64,000 nucleotides of DNA from Anaeramoeba flamelloides (GCA_027625915.1 JANTQA010000008.1:9222501-9286500), one strand, 5' to 3'. Shown: positions 13,075-26,030, counted from the stretch's first letter. Made by a program: numbers and translations. Notes: generated by a model from the letters alone, not told the origin.

Positions 13075-13850
13075 GGTATTTTGATGAAAATTAATTTTTT
13101 GAAATGGAAAAAAAAAATTTGAGTAATTATTATTAGTTCCTAATACAAATAAAAAGCCAACCAACAACTGAGGTAAAATAAACCCTAATAATCAAAAAAG
13201 AGGAAATTTTAGAAAAAAAAACACTAAAATGAGATACTCAATTTCCAATTTTGATCATAAGAATTTTTCCTATTGAGTACGACTCTGTTAGTTCCGATGT
13301 TTCTCTCTTTGAGGCTTTTTGAGATCTCCAAGATATAATTAACATTTTTTTTTTTCGAATGAGTTATTTTGATCTCAAGAATGTTACTAAATCCTTTCTG
13401 TGTCAAATTTATAGAGTTACAAAATTACCACAAATCAGATTAAATCGAATTAAATTGATTGTGCACTTCAAGAAAACAATTTGTTTTAAATTGAAGAAAT
13501 TTAACCATCGAATTTGTCTTAAAAAACAATTTTTTGTTTCAAATTTTAGAAATTTCACACTTTGTAAATTAAATAATGAAACAATTGATTTTTTTTTAAT
13601 TTGGGTTTTTGGAATTGGGATTCTTTTTTATTGAATTTTTGAATGTTCTTTGAATTTTAGGAATTGGTCATTACTTTTTAAACTTTTTTTGCTCTATTGT
13701 ATTTTTTTGTTAAAGTTATCCTCTTAAAATTTTTTTTTGTTATTTGAATTTTGTAAATCAAAGGAAGGGCAATTTCACAATACTCTTTCAAGGTTTCAAG
13801 TCACTCCTTGAGTATGGAGCAAATCCACTGCAACTGACTTGACCCTTAAA
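13075..13850 (+). repeat. dispersed repeat G, copy 1
   Basis: Collinear with 33185-33870. Shared words include CCTAATACAAAT, ATACTCAATTTCCAATTT, AATGTTACTAAATCCTT and ACTCCTTGAGTATGGA. Divergence is high, with many small indels. No terminal inverted repeat was found. The copy ends about 120 bp before the BUD22-like ORF. A 91-codon ORF inside it (13359-13634) is not conserved as an open frame in the other copy. Confidence 0.72.
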
Positions 13851-13972
13851 ATAAAATTTTCAGAACAATTAATAATCATTTTTTTATTACATAATCACTC
13901 GATTTAAAAAAGTTTTTCCAAGATCAATTGGGTTTATTTCATTAAATAATTGTTATTTCGAGTATAGCTTTG

Positions 13973-14623
13973 ATGAAAGCAATTTTCTTAACTTCTTTAA
14001 AGGATGCCCAACCAATAAAACCGAAACAAAAAGAACTAACAAAAAATTCAAAAAGAAAAAGAAAACACTTGGATTCAAATTTCCAAAAAAACAATTACGA
14101 CAAAAAAAAAAGAATAAATCAATACCAAAAACCCCAATACAGACAACCAAATAGAAGAACTTTTCGACAATTTAAAAAACCTAGGGAATATTCTGAAAAA
14201 TATCAAAATCAAGATTTTTATAATACCTCTTTTAAAGACACAAAAACAACAACAAAAAAAACAACAACAACAACAAAAAAAAAAAAAACACCAAAAAAAC
14301 CAATCAAAAAAAAAATAAGAAAACCTTCAATGCCTTTAGTTTTACATCCTAGCTGGCAGGCAGCAAGAGACAAAAAAAAGATCAAAAAGCCATGTGGTAA
14401 ACATATTTTTTATGAATATTCCGATGAAGAAAATGAAAAAGAAAAAAAAAATGAAAATGAAAATGAAAAAGAAAAAGAAAAAGAAATAAAAAGAGTAAAA
14501 GTAAAAGGAAACCAAGTATCAAAAAAAAATAAAGTAAAAAAAAGCAAAGAAGAAAACCAAAACCTTAAAAAGGATTCAAAACCAAAAACTAAAAACAAAA
14601 AACAAAGAATGAAAAAGAATTAA
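13973..14623 (+). CDS. BUD22/SRFBP1-like C-terminal region, Lys-rich
   Basis: A basic, low-complexity ORF of about 216 aa. The recognisable part is LHPSWQAARDKKK, followed by a short GKHIFYEYSDEE segment. The BUD22/SRFBP1 family ends in a similar LHPSWEA-type motif followed by GKKI-type residues. The N-terminal IFLTSL and the Asn/Arg-rich NRRTFRQF stretch also recall the family's FLPSL and NRRGQRAR region. BUD22 acts in 18S rRNA maturation in the nucleolus. The family's long N-terminal coiled-coil is missing. The frame is open a little further upstream (to about 13946), and a possible 3' splice site (TATAG at 13963-13967) is in phase, so an upstream exon beyond a long intron is possible but was not found. 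The Lys/Glu/Asn-rich tail at about 145-216 is low complexity. The family call rests mostly on one motif. Confidence 0.5.
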   Translation: MKAIFLTSLKDAQPIKPKQKELTKNSKRKRKHLDSNFQKNNYDKKKRINQYQKPQYRQPNRRTFRQFKKPREYSEKYQNQDFYNTSFKDTKTTTKKTTTTTKKKKTPKKPIKKKIRKPSMPLVLHPSWQAARDKKKIKKPCGKHIFYEYSDEENEKEKKNENENEKEKEKEIKRVKVKGNQVSKKNKVKKSKEENQNLKKDSKPKTKNKKQRMKKN

Positions 14624-16063
14624 ACAATTGAAATTATAACACTGTTGTTTTTATTTAAAATTTGAGTCTTCAAATCTCAAACAAATTGACTTAAATACTT
14701 AGCAATAGTTATCATTTCAGATTTGTAAGAAGTGTTTGGTCACAAAATTGCAAATACTATCATACTTACGAATTTATAAATCATATTGTACTTTACAATA
14801 AAAATAGATCATCATTTATTTTTTTGAAATTTTGAGATAATTTGTGTTTATACTTTTTAATTTTATGTTCTCTATTTGCAAAAGACCCAAAAGAAGGAAA
14901 GCAATCAAAAAGTGCTTTAATTATATGACTATTTCGACAGAGGTGTGTTAGATTGTAATTTTCCGATTAATAAATGAAAATATTTTGCTGGTCTTAGAAC
15001 AATAAATGTGAAAAAAAATATCGCTTCATTTTTTTCTTTTGATTTTCCTTAACAAAGGAACTTTCAAAGAAATAGAGTGTTGTTTGTGATCAAGATTTAT
15101 TGAAGGGGTAGTTTTTTTATTTTTGTGTACTATTTATTGTGTGAGATCAGAATCCAAAAATAAACTAAAATTTGTGAATTGAACAACAATAATCCTCTGT
15201 TATTTTTCATATTGAAATTTCAAATACCAGTATTTCAAGTTCCCAAATATTTTGCTAATTATTAGTTGAAAAAAGTCTAGGTTCATTAATAAAATCGATT
15301 ATTAATGAAAAGTCGATCTAATAAGGTTTTTAGTTTTTTGAGCTTGGCCAAAATTTGAACTTTTTTCAGAAGAATTTATCAGTATTTTTTTTATTGGAAG
15401 AATTTGTTTAATATTGACTACAAAAAAAAAAAAGGAAAATTGAAAAGAAATTATATAAATAATCTATAAGATGGATTGGGTTTTCAATTAAACTATAATT
15501 ATTATATACGAAATAATATCGTGGGGATTTTTAATACTTGACATAAAATTTGTGATAAAACACCTTATTTTTAGTTAGATCTGACTATTTTAAAAATCAC
15601 TATATTTTTAAAGATCATTGAGAATTTATATCATTTTCTCTAAAATTGCGCAGCCTATGAAAATAAACACAAATTTTCGATATCTGGATTAAAACTGATT
15701 AATAAATCTAATATATTAAATAATTATTTAATCTTAATTTTATTTCAAAAAAGGATTCAGTGTTTTTATTAATACCCAGTCACTAGTCTGAAAAAATAAA
15801 ATTAAAAGAATCAAGTTAAACAAAATTATAACTTCCATTAACCTTTCATCATTAATAATAACGTATATTTACAATATAATGGAAATTACATTATTTCAAA
15901 TTCTGGAGGCTATTGTGTTTATTTTTCTTGGTATAACCACATTTTTTAACAGGATCTATTCAAGAAAAACCATGTTTTTTTCAGTAAGAAATTTCAAATA
16001 ATGGGTGGGATGAATTTTAATTTAATTTGACTTGAAAATATTTACTTTGATGGATAAAACTAA

Positions 16064-16662
16064 TAAACTAGATCTCAAAAATTTTGACTCGCTTTATAAT
16101 GTTAATGGAAGTTGTTTTGAGGGTTTATTCCAGTATTCTTATAAATAAAATATTTTCAAATTATTGGAATCAGATCCTTTTTTTCTAATTTTGCAAATTT
16201 TAGTTTTTTTTTTACAAATTTTTGTTTTTCTTTTGTTTATTTTTTTTTTTATTTTTTTTTTTTTATTTTATTTTTCTTTTTTGTTTTTGAAAAAGTTCAC
16301 GTGGAAAAAAAAAGAGATTTTCGAAAAGACAAATAATTACTAAGAGAATTGTGACTATATAATGTCTTTTAAAATAAATTTAATTATTAATAAATAATCT
16401 TGTGGTTAAACTTTTTTTCAGTGAAAGTACAGTAATAAAAAATCGGTAATTCTTATTTCAAAAATGGTGACTCACTTTTTTTTTACTTTTTGGTTTTATT
16501 TTTTTTTAAATTTTTTACATATCAGGTTTTTATATCTTTAGAAAGATTTAAAGGTGGGTTATAAATCAGATTTAATTATTAATTGTTCTTGAATACTATA
16601 GGGTGATTTTTTTTTTTCAATTTATTATTTCAGGTGAATCACAAATTTTGAAATGGAGTTTA
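16064..16662 (+). repeat. family B MITE, copy 1 (about 600 bp)
   Basis: Matches 59692-60296 along its length (for example TTCGAAAAGACAAATAATTA and TCAGTGAAAGTACAGTAATA). Terminal inverted repeat: TAAACTAGATCTCAAAAATT at the left, and TTTTGAAATGGAGTTTA at the right. The ends sit at TA, consistent with a Tc1/mariner-type target. Confidence 0.82.
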
Positions 16663-17369
16663 TTTTGAAAATTTTGTGCTCAAATATCCGAGACTGAAAA
16701 AGAGAAAAAAGTTACTCATGTTTATTGATTGAAGAAGTGTAAATTACACGCTGGATGTTCGTTTACTTAAATTTCTAAAAGGTAATTTAAGCGTATAATC
16801 ATAGCTATCCCGATTATTCAAAATTTAGACAGACCCAATTTTTTCGATGTTTAGAAAGTATAATCAAAAAATTGAAAAGAAAAAAGTAAAAGAATAAAAG
16901 AAAAAAAAATGAAATTTAAAAAGGGTTTATAAGTAGAAATTTGTAAAAAATCTAAGAAAAAAAACAAAAACAATACTATATTTAATTGCGTACTCCCAAA
17001 ATCACAAATATGATACTTTTGGTTAGTTTAATAATTTGATAATTGATCATGAATGCTCACTTAGTGATCATTGTTTAATTGTTTTAATGTATTTTTTTTT
17101 TTTTTTGATCTGGTTTGATTTAAACCTTTGTCGTATTTAGCTTTTGCGTTTTTGTTTTTATTTTCAAGTTACTCATAGTTTTGTGTTTCATTTTACAGTA
17201 TTGCCCAGTAGCCAGTTGATCTTTTTCCTTTGTAACACTTATTCTTTTTATAAAATAGATTCGGCCCTGGAAAATCTAACAAGAGTTTCTGAGGTTTTAT
17301 TTTTAGTTGTTATTTTTGTTTCATAAATCTATTGATTTTCTAATCAAAGTATAAATTAAAAAAAAACTG

Positions 17370-17700
17370 AACGGAAATATCAAAAAAAAAAATGTTTTTT
17401 TTTCAATTTATAATAATAAATAATTCTCTAATAGTCCAAATAATTAGTTACACGTTTGAAATATATTTATTAAATTTAAAATACTTGTAAAATATCTCAA
17501 TATAACTACTTAACAGTAAAAAAAAATATCAATTTTTTAAATATTAAATCTTAAAAAAAAACTTAATAGAAAATTTGATTTTCTAAAATAATTCTTAAAT
17601 ATACTTAAAAATAATTTTCGAAGGAAGTTTTTTTATTAACTGATTGATTTATTATATTTAAAGTTATCAATAAGTAAAGAATTAGCAAATATTTAATTTT
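17370..17700 (+). repeat. family I unit, copy 1
   Basis: About 340 bp collinear with 42165-42505 and 48095-48415. Shared words: TTTCAATTTATAATAATAAA, TTTAATAGTCCAAATAAT-like, CATTTGAAA-like, TTTTATTAAC and AGTTATCA/AGTTATAA. At its left edge a CTGAACGGAAATATC word resembles the junction with family H seen in the other two copies. Confidence 0.65.
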
Positions 17701-18587
17701 CTTTGGAAAAAAAATTCCATGATTATGATGTGAAATGGATGAGTTAATATAATCTAAACAATTAATTAAATTGGGTATATTTTTGAAATCCAAAATTCAT
17801 TCATTTCCAATATAAAACTCAAGAATAATACTCTGTTATTTTTATTACCAATTAAGTTAATCATTTAAAATGGTTAAAAAATATTTGTTGTTTTATGTTA
17901 GAAAGTCATATTTTTAAAAAACAAATAGTTTTGTTCTTATTTTTAATGATTAATATTTCAATTTAAATCCGAACCAATAAAAGAAAATGGGGTATAGATG
18001 ATTCTATAAATAAAATTTTCACAGAAGATAAAAAAGTTTTTTAAATAAAATTGAGATCTAGTATGCACAAATTATTAAATCTTTAAAGTTTTAAAAAAGT
18101 TGTTTTCAGGTTTTTAATAAAATGAAAAAAAATTACTAAAAATTTTCAATTTTGAAAATTTTTTTCTTAATAAATTGTTTGGAGGTATTCACAAGAATCA
18201 TCATAAAAATTTAAATCATTTTGGTTTGAAAAAAATTGAATCTGAATTTTATGGATAAAATTACAAAATTCCCAAATATCTTCAGAAAATTTTCTTGTGA
18301 AAAATCAAATGTTATCTTTGAACAAAAACACAATTTTTAAGTATATTCGAAAATGGCGTTAAAACTTTAATACTCACAATGGTTATTCTTAAAAAATACT
18401 TATATTTTTCAATAGGGCTATTTAAACAATTTTTTCGTTGACCAAAAAGAATTTTCTTAAAAAAAAATAATAATAACTCTTGATATTAAAATTCCCTATA
18501 AAAAAGACATTTTTATCTAATAATGATGGAAATAGTAATTAAAAAGGGTAAAAAAATTTTTTTTAATGTAAGAAATAAAATAATTTT

Positions 18588-18786
18588 GCAGTTGGTTCCA
18601 TTTTTAAGATATAAACTTTGAACTAAATTTAAGGGGCAAAAAAATCACAAATTAATTCTCAAAATTCAGATTCTATATAATCTAATTTATGTCTAAAAAA
18701 ATTCCAAAAAATATGTTTATATTTGATTTTTTTTTATGCACTTTAAATTTCGTTCTTAGTTTGTGCCTTAACGGTATAGTCGGCTG
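18588..18786. repeat. family A hairpin MITE, copy 3
   Basis: GCAGTTGGTTCCATTTTTAA at the left and CGGTATAGTCGGCTGTAAT at the right. Inner words (AATTTAAGGGGCAAAAAAAT and TGCACTTTAAATTTCGTT) are shared with copies 1 and 4. Confidence 0.68.
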
Positions 18787-21473
18787 TAATTGTTCTCTTT
18801 TTCATAAAAAAATGTAAAAAAAAATTGATTTTACTGAAAAATTTTTTAATTCTGGGATTCTTATTGGACCAGAAATTTTAGCACTTTACTTATACAATAT
18901 TTGCAACTAGAATTTATCACCAATAAAATATTTTAAAATTTTGTCTTCTTGTCGTAGATTACCAACCCCTTAAACTTTTTTTCACAGCCGGTAATAACTC
19001 TTTTATGTATAGTCTCAGTTTGGATTTTCCAAATAGATACAAAAAACTTGATGAATAACATAAATTTTTTTTTAGTTTACTTAAATGATCATTTTAGGAT
19101 TAACTAATCCAATTTCCATTTACTTTTCTTAATTGCCTGTTTACTGGTTTTTTAAAAATGATATGTTTGTGGAAATTAAACCATTCTTTCGGGTGTTTTT
19201 AACACAGAAAAAACACTAATTAATCCAATTATTTTAAAACCATTGGAAATAAAAATTCAAAAAAATCATTATTTTGATTAACAAGAACTATTATCAATTT
19301 TTTTGAAGTTAAGTGACTAGTAAACTAAAAAAAAATTTCGAATTAATTTAATAGCAAGTCAAAAAAAAAAAATTTTAGCCAAATTTGAAATTGAAAAATG
19401 GTATAAAAATCTGATTACTATAAGAACAAAAATTTCTTCTAAAAATTATTTTCAGTAATGAATTATTGTTTTAAAAAGTTTGATCCATTTTTCCCTTTTT
19501 GAAAAAGTTCGTAACTCAGCATATTGCCAAATTATTTTAAAAAATCATTAGCTTTGAAAGAAAAAATAAATCCCATTATTTTTGTAGAGTGTATATCAAA
19601 AGAGAGTTTAAAAATTAAATCACAAAATTATAAAAAAAAAAAGTAAAAAAAACTTCTTGGTTATAAAAAATACAATAATTATTTTAAAACTTAAAACAAA
19701 AAATATTTCCTCTATTCAAAAAAAATTTCAAATCAATTTTTTCTTTTTGGTGAATAAGAAAATATGAGAAAAAAAAACAAAACAACGAATTAAAAATTCT
19801 ATTAAAATACTTTTTTATTACCTGGAAAATTCAACTTATTTTCTAAATAAATACTTTTTCATTTGTTTATTTTTATTCAATAATAAATAACTCAATCTTG
19901 TTTATTTTAGTAGGTTAATAACAACACAAAGTTTAAAGATATCAAAAAGCTTTTCCATTATTTCTCAATTTTTTTAGATTTTCAAACTCATAAAAAGAAT
20001 TCTAATAAATAATTCATATAATAAAAAATAATATATATTGTCAAATAACTGATTTAAAGACTTTTAGTGCCTTGTTTATACTCTTGATATTTGAAAAAGT
20101 ATTTTGACTTGTCCTTATAAATTTCAAGAAATTTGATATATATTTGTGAATAAAATAAAACTTCAAATTTATTTTTTTTAGATCTTCAATGATTCAATAA
20201 TTTGATTCATTTTTATTGTATATTAAAAATAAGATTCTAGATCCTTAGTTATTTGTTCATTCAGACTCTCAGAAATTAATCAAAGTGAGATTTCTTCACA
20301 ATAAAAATCGTTGGCAAATTTTTTCTATTCTAATTTGATCTAAAAATACAAACAAAAAGATTCGATCTTTTGACTGGAAATTTCAATGTAAAAAATGAAT
20401 TCTTAAAAAAATGATAACTCATCTCTCTAAAGTTGATAAATGAAGTAGCGTATCGAGTTTAATTGTATCCTTGTGTAAATAATTACTTTATTACCTTTGG
20501 GATAAAAAATAAAGAAGATTTACTCGTAAATTAACAACTCACAAATTAATATCAATTTCTGTTACTTTTTTTATAAAACTAGACTATTTTACATTTGAAA
20601 CAATAATTTTAGCTTTTCGAAATTCAGAGCACATACCCAATGTTTACATAAGTTTAATTAGTTTTATTTTAATAAACTCTTTTCGCTCGGATATTAAATT
20701 CACAAAAAACATTTAATAAAAAAATCAATTATTATTAATATTGAAGCAGAAATTCTTTTTGAATTGGCGTTTAGTTAACAGGTCTTAGAATCAAATAGTC
20801 TCACAATTTTAGGAATGTTTGTGTTCCTCAAGAATTTTTCATAAAAATTACACTTTTTCAACAAAGAAGAAAAAAAATTCTTCAAAAATGAAAAATCTTT
20901 ACAAAATTTTTGATAACGATACTTTATCAAAGTCAAACCCAAAAAAACAATAACCAACTTACGTCCATATTCATAATAATTATCTAACAATATCAAAAAT
21001 ACAAAACAAAATTTAATTTTCAAATTTCACTTTAAAATAAAGATCAAAAAAAAATTGAAAGATTTTGTTGTTACTCGTTAAAAAATATTATCATAAAGAA
21101 AGCACTATTTTCTACAATTTTTAAACTTTTGTCAAATAATTGTTTTTTCAAAGTGTTTAATTGATATTTATCAAAAAAAAATATCAAACTTTTTTCCATC
21201 TTTCTGGTATAAAAACCAAAATAAAAACTTTCTAAATCTCTTAGTAATCACTCAAACAGATTAAGGCAAAAAATATTTTTAACAGACCCAAAATATTTGC
21301 TTAGAGAAAACTAATCTTTACCAAACAGTCAAAGAACTCAGCACACAAAGTTACTTTTAGAATATAAAGCAAAAAGAAAAATAATTGATTTTAGGACAAG
21401 TGGAAAGTTTCAAAATAAATGTAAATTTTTAATACAAAAAAACAATCATTTATTTTTCAAAAAGCAACAAGGA

Positions 21474-23600
21474 ATGAACCTACCAGATCTATTTGAACGC
21501 CTTGGGATTTTGGATATCTTTTCTTTTCTACAGCTTCTTCTTTATACAATAATTGCCAAATTGTTTGGATACAACAAGCTAATAAATGGCTTCCATAACA
21601 GAAGGCAACAGGGAGAATTTCTGGATTATTGTTCTTTAGGTTATGACGAATTGTATAATTATGAAAGGGTTGCTCAGCAATTAAAAGAGTCTCAGAATTC
21701 TGTGAACCGACTACGAAAGGAATTGCTCTTTGTACCACAATTCAGCAGGAGGGACAAGATCCTGAAATATACATTTGAAGTAGCGCATCTCTTAGAAGAG
21801 GTCAATAAGCATTATGCAGCGATTGCAAACAAGTACCCCCTGAAGGAATTTGTCAAGACCCTAAATATGACAGACAATGAAATCAAAGTCTTTCAAGAGC
21901 AAAACAATTTGGAGGGCAATCTGAGACTTGGAAAACTCGGCTGGTCCTTATATTCGATTTTACATTGCTCCTATCAAAACTTCCAATCAATCGGCGAATT
22001 ATCCAGCCACACAATCAAGCACATAAGGAAAACCAAAAATTGGTATAAGGACTTAAAAAAGCAATGCTATTACCTAAACCAACTCTATAGAATTCTTCAG
22101 ATTGTTCCCAAGTATTTGGGACTTAATTTGAAATTGTCGCCGAATTATGATTTCAAAGCCAAACACAGATTGAGTGCTTCAAACTTACAAAATAAGGAGC
22201 TCAAGCGCGATGAGAATGAAGAGCTGAATATCAGCGATCTAATTCAACGCAACAGCAAGGAGTCTCGCAAATCCCACTTGAAAGAAGGGGAGGTGATTCA
22301 AGAAAAAATGTTTCTTTGTGATTCTGATCTGAACGAAAAAGAGATGGAAAATTTGAACAAAATTAGTGGCCCCAGAAAGCACTTTTTCATTACAGAGTAT
22401 GACCGGCATTTGAAAAAGCTAGCACATCAACTTTGCACATCCTATGCTGCGAGTAGATATGTGAAATCCACGCCAACGGCTTTCTTAAAGCTAATTGTTT
22501 ATTTGATGTATTTCCCGCTATGCTTGATGAGGCCCCGCCACACACGCAAGCTGTCGATGAAAATGAAATCGGAAAAAGTTCTTACACTCGAGCAGGCACG
22601 CTTTGTGTTTGACTTACTTGAGCTCCCCCCACTGCACCAGTTTGTTTATTGGCCAATTCCCCGGGTTAAGCACCATCGAGTAATTTATATTCCAAACCAA
22701 GGCAATACCGATCTCAAAAAAAAAAATTATCGTTTAAGCATGAAAAAAGATTTCTATTCGGCAAAGGAATTTACAAACTCAATAAAGATCCGGTTCATTA
22801 GTAATTTTCCTCTCTGTACGCCGAAAAGTCTGAAAAAAAAAACCCAAAAAAAAAACGTCCACAAGCCAACAACAATTTTGTTTCATGTCCACGGAGGAGG
22901 CTATATTGGCCAATCCTCTTATAGCCATAAGCCCTATTTACAAAAATGGGTCCAAGAAACCAATGCGCTTGTTGTCTCGGTCGACTACACAAACCCGCCA
23001 GATACCAAGTATCCCGATCCCTTGATCGAAGTTATCCAGGCCTATAAATGGGTGATTAACCATTCTGAATCAATTTTTGGGATCGCAAAAAAGGATTTAA
23101 AAATGATCATGGCGGGAGACTCGGCCGGTGGCAATTTGGTAGCCTCGACTTGTGTATATTTGATCCATCAAAATCTTGGGCATTTGTTACCAGATGCTCT
23201 AATTTTGGCCTACCCAGTTACCAACCTAACAGAGACCTATAGTTTATCCCAGCTTGTATTTGCAGAGGGTCCCTTTTTATCAGCAGGGCTCCTCAAGTTA
23301 TGCTTAAATTCCTATTTAAACAAGAACGACAACAACAAAGACCAATTTATTTCGCCCCTATATGCAAAGGATAACATTTTGGAAAAATTCCCAAAAACCT
23401 TTATCCAGTGTGGCATTTCAGACCCTTTCCTAGATAACGTCACATCGTTTGCAAACCGCCTCTCAAATCTAAATCGTGATGTTACCCTGCGTGTTTATAA
23501 CTTAACACATAGCTTTTGGTCATTGGAATCATTAGTGCCCGCATGTGGTCTTGCTTTAAAACACGTTTCGCAATTTATTAAAGAAGTCGAAAAAAAATAA
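21474..23600 (+). CDS. hormone-sensitive-lipase-like alpha/beta hydrolase, 708 aa
   Basis: A single-exon gene for a serine esterase/lipase of the hormone-sensitive lipase (HSL, bacterial family IV) group, which hydrolyses acyl esters such as diacylglycerols or sterol esters. The catalytic domain carries the oxyanion-hole motif HGGG at residues 473-476, the nucleophile elbow GDSAGG with Ser at about 550, an acid in GISDPFLDN (Asp about 650) and a His in LTHSFW (about 679). The order and spacing are right for the family. The N-terminal 350 residues are helical and resemble the HSL N-terminal domain of animal LIPE (for example LGYDELYNYERVAQQL and FEVAHLLEEV). A hydrophobic patch near residues 14-35 could sit on a membrane or lipid droplet. 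Between the domains is a variable Lys-rich linker. The length is close to animal HSL. The ORF is visibly richer in G+C than its flanks. The start is the first ATG of the frame. Confidence 0.9.
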   Translation: MNLPDLFERLGILDIFSFLQLLLYTIIAKLFGYNKLINGFHNRRQQGEFLDYCSLGYDELYNYERVAQQLKESQNSVNRLRKELLFVPQFSRRDKILKYTFEVAHLLEEVNKHYAAIANKYPLKEFVKTLNMTDNEIKVFQEQNNLEGNLRLGKLGWSLYSILHCSYQNFQSIGELSSHTIKHIRKTKNWYKDLKKQCYYLNQLYRILQIVPKYLGLNLKLSPNYDFKAKHRLSASNLQNKELKRDENEELNISDLIQRNSKESRKSHLKEGEVIQEKMFLCDSDLNEKEMENLNKISGPRKHFFITEYDRHLKKLAHQLCTSYAASRYVKSTPTAFLKLIVYLMYFPLCLMRPRHTRKLSMKMKSEKVLTLEQARFVFDLLELPPLHQFVYWPIPRVKHHRVIYIPNQGNTDLKKKNYRLSMKKDFYSAKEFTNSIKIRFISNFPLCTPKSLKKKTQKKNVHKPTTILFHVHGGGYIGQSSYSHKPYLQKWVQETNALVVSVDYTNPPDTKYPDPLIEVIQAYKWVINHSESIFGIAKKDLKMIMAGDSAGGNLVASTCVYLIHQNLGHLLPDALILAYPVTNLTETYSLSQLVFAEGPFLSAGLLKLCLNSYLNKNDNNKDQFISPLYAKDNILEKFPKTFIQCGISDPFLDNVTSFANRLSNLNRDVTLRVYNLTHSFWSLESLVPACGLALKHVSQFIKEVEKK

Positions 23601-24346
23601 TTATTTTTTTGGCTTGTATTGAATATTTATTGTTTTATATCAATATCTTTTATTAATATCGTAGTTTAAAAATCAGTGTAGCTGAAATGTTTTAAAAAAT
23701 TCCCATAAAAATATATACCAAACTTCTGTTGACCTATTTTTAGGGTTATATTAGTAAAATCATTTTTGATTACCTTTTTTTTTAAAAGCGAGTTGAATTG
23801 ATAATCGATAATTTTTAATTTATGATTTTTATATTGTTTTTATTTTGAAATTAAAATAAATTAGATATTATTTATTTTTTTATTTTTTTTTTTTTTTTTT
23901 TTCTAATTATTATTTTCAAATCTTTAACCCTCGAAAATTTCATAAATACAGGATTTTCCATTTTTATGTTCAATTGAAAATATTTGTAGATATTGTAAAT
24001 ATATTTTCATTTTATATATAAATATAGAAATTATGAGCAACTATTGACTGTTCTAATTAGTATATTGATTAAATATTTGAAATATATCAATTTTAACCCT
24101 TGGACAAATATAGAAATCAAGAAATTTATAAATATTTTAAAATTTATTGAAAATATGACTGAAAAAAAAAAAAAACGAATTTATTGTGATTATTTCTTTG
24201 ATAAATCTTTATTTTATTAAAAAAAGATTTAGTATGATAATTATTGTGTATTTGATATTAAAAAATGTGATTTTTATTTTGACAAGATCAATCCTTTAAT
24301 AATTATTTCAAATTTTTATAGAAAAAGTTTTCTCTAAAATATATTC

Positions 24347-24882
24347 AAACCCCAATTCAAAATTTTTAACACACCATAATTTGATTTTTGTAAAAAAAAA
24401 ACTTATTTAATCAATTCAAGAAGATTTACCAAATTAGAACCATTCACTAATTGAAATGTTAATACTTTTTTATAAATTAGAATACTCACAAAACAAAAAA
24501 TAAATTATTATCAATACAAATAAATCATGGGGTGTTAAAATTTTACGAGAGAGAGCAAAACAAAAAATAAATTAGTTAAATTGTTGAAATTCTATTAAGA
24601 ATTATTATTCAAACAAATGGTAGATACTATTAACTAATTTCTTTGAGTTCTTGTATTTTGAGTAACTCAACTTTAACATAATATCAATTTTCGAAAAAAA
24701 TGTTGATCGAATGAAACGAGTTATGTAATTCATACAATTAAATGAAAAAAAAAACTAAAAGATGAAAAAATGATTTTCATATTTTACAAAAATCAAGATT
24801 ATTTCCAATTTCAATGAAATTGTATTATTGTGATTGTTTGGAACTATTTTAGCTGTGTGGAAATTTTTGAATTTTAGTTTAT
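24347..24882 (+). repeat. family D MITE, copy 1 (about 536 bp)
   Basis: Matches 56762-57299 in reverse orientation over its full length. Left end AAACCCCAATTCAAAATTTT; right end TGTGTGGAAATTTTTGAATT then TTAGTTTA. The two ends are inverse copies of each other. Confidence 0.85.
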
Positions 24883-25276
24883 ATTTATAAAAAATTAAAC
24901 CTAATCAAACACCCTTATCAAATAAATATATATACAAAAAAACTAATTTACAATTTTTTCCCTTTCTTTTAAGTATTATAGTGATGTTTTTTTTTTCATT
25001 TTTATGTAACATTTTTATAAAAAATAAACTACAAATTTTTAGTTCATAAAGAATTTCTTAAATTTTGTCCAAGATAAATTTTTGTTGTAACTTTCTTTTT
25101 GTAAAAAATTGTTTTTTGTTTTTATTTTTTTTTCTTTCCTATTTTTATGTTTATTTTTCTCTTTTTTTATTATGATCCTTTTTTAAGAAAATTGAGCCGA
25201 AAAGAAAAAAAAAACAATAAATATCAAAAAAAAAAAAAAAAATGAATAGTATCAATATTGCAATTTAGACTCTTGC

Positions 25277-25306
<30 letters not shown>
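25277..25306. repeat. (AAT)n microsatellite
   Basis: About ten AAT units. Confidence 0.9.
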
Positions 25307-25309
<3 letters not shown>

Positions 25310-25884
25310 TTTTCTACACGATTATCCAACCAATGAAAATAAGAATATAAATCTAGAGAACTAAATTGAAAAAAATATATTTAAAAATAATATATATATA
25401 AATATATATATACTTAAAATATTATAATAAATATCCATAATATTTATATACCGAGTAGATAAAATACTGATTATGGGGTCTTACAAACTCATTTTTCAAT
25501 TTTTATGTAAAAATCAAGGAAATATGAGGAATTGATACCTGCCATTTTAATAATAAAAAAAAATCACAAATTATTATTACACATATGAAAAATCCTCCGA
25601 AATTATTAATATTATTAAAAATACATAAAAACTGAGATTTTTAATGTTTTTTACCCCTTTTGAACAATAGACTTATTTTTAATTTATTAAAATTAATGAA
25701 TATAAAATTATAAATTCATATCTATAATAGAAGAAAAAAAAACCCTTTTCAACAAAATAGATATTATAATTATTGTTTTTTTTTTTTAAAAAATTATAAA
25801 AAATCCTCATATAATTATTTAGGTAATAATAAAATTGTGATAGACTATTTTTATATAAATATCATCTAATCACCATAGCTTGTA

Positions 25885-26030
25885 ACTAGCCTAATTTAAA
25901 TTTCCATAAAAAATTTTTAATCTCCCAAAATTCATTTTTTACAAAAAAAAATCTTATTAAATAAATTCGAGAAAAAATGATCGTTAGAACTATTAATAAA
26001 TTGAAATATTTCTAAATATTTTTAATTTAA
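25885..26030 (+). repeat. partial family D element
   Basis: The first 150 bp resemble the left part of family D (AAAATTTTTAATCTCCC, TTTTTTACAAAAAAAAATC, GTTAGAACTATTAATAAATT). Similarity then fades, so it is a fragment or a rearranged copy. Confidence 0.45.

Larger units (their letters stand above)
6225..13945. other. 7.7 kb gene-free region
   Basis: No supported gene. It contains foldbacks M (8165-8271) and N (10265-10444), a family H palindrome (11779-11960), a partial family A unit (about 12120-12275) and one copy of repeat G (from about 13075). Around 7045-7575 there are several GGGCC-containing words in both orientations, possibly the ends of an old element. ORFs of 60-90 codons here have no recognisable domain. 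Confidence 0.65.
14624..21473. other. 6.8 kb gene-free region
   Basis: No supported gene. It contains a family B element, a family I unit and a family A hairpin. The rest is AT-rich sequence with long T and A runs and no signal I could interpret. Confidence 0.7.

Noticed and set aside
13359-13634. 91-codon ORF inside repeat G
   Set aside because: The matching stretch of the second copy (33480-33700) is interrupted many times, so the frame is not conserved.
21457-21738. Minus-strand ORF overlapping the start of the lipase-like gene
   Set aside because: It is a shadow of the real gene on the other strand, which has the family motifs.
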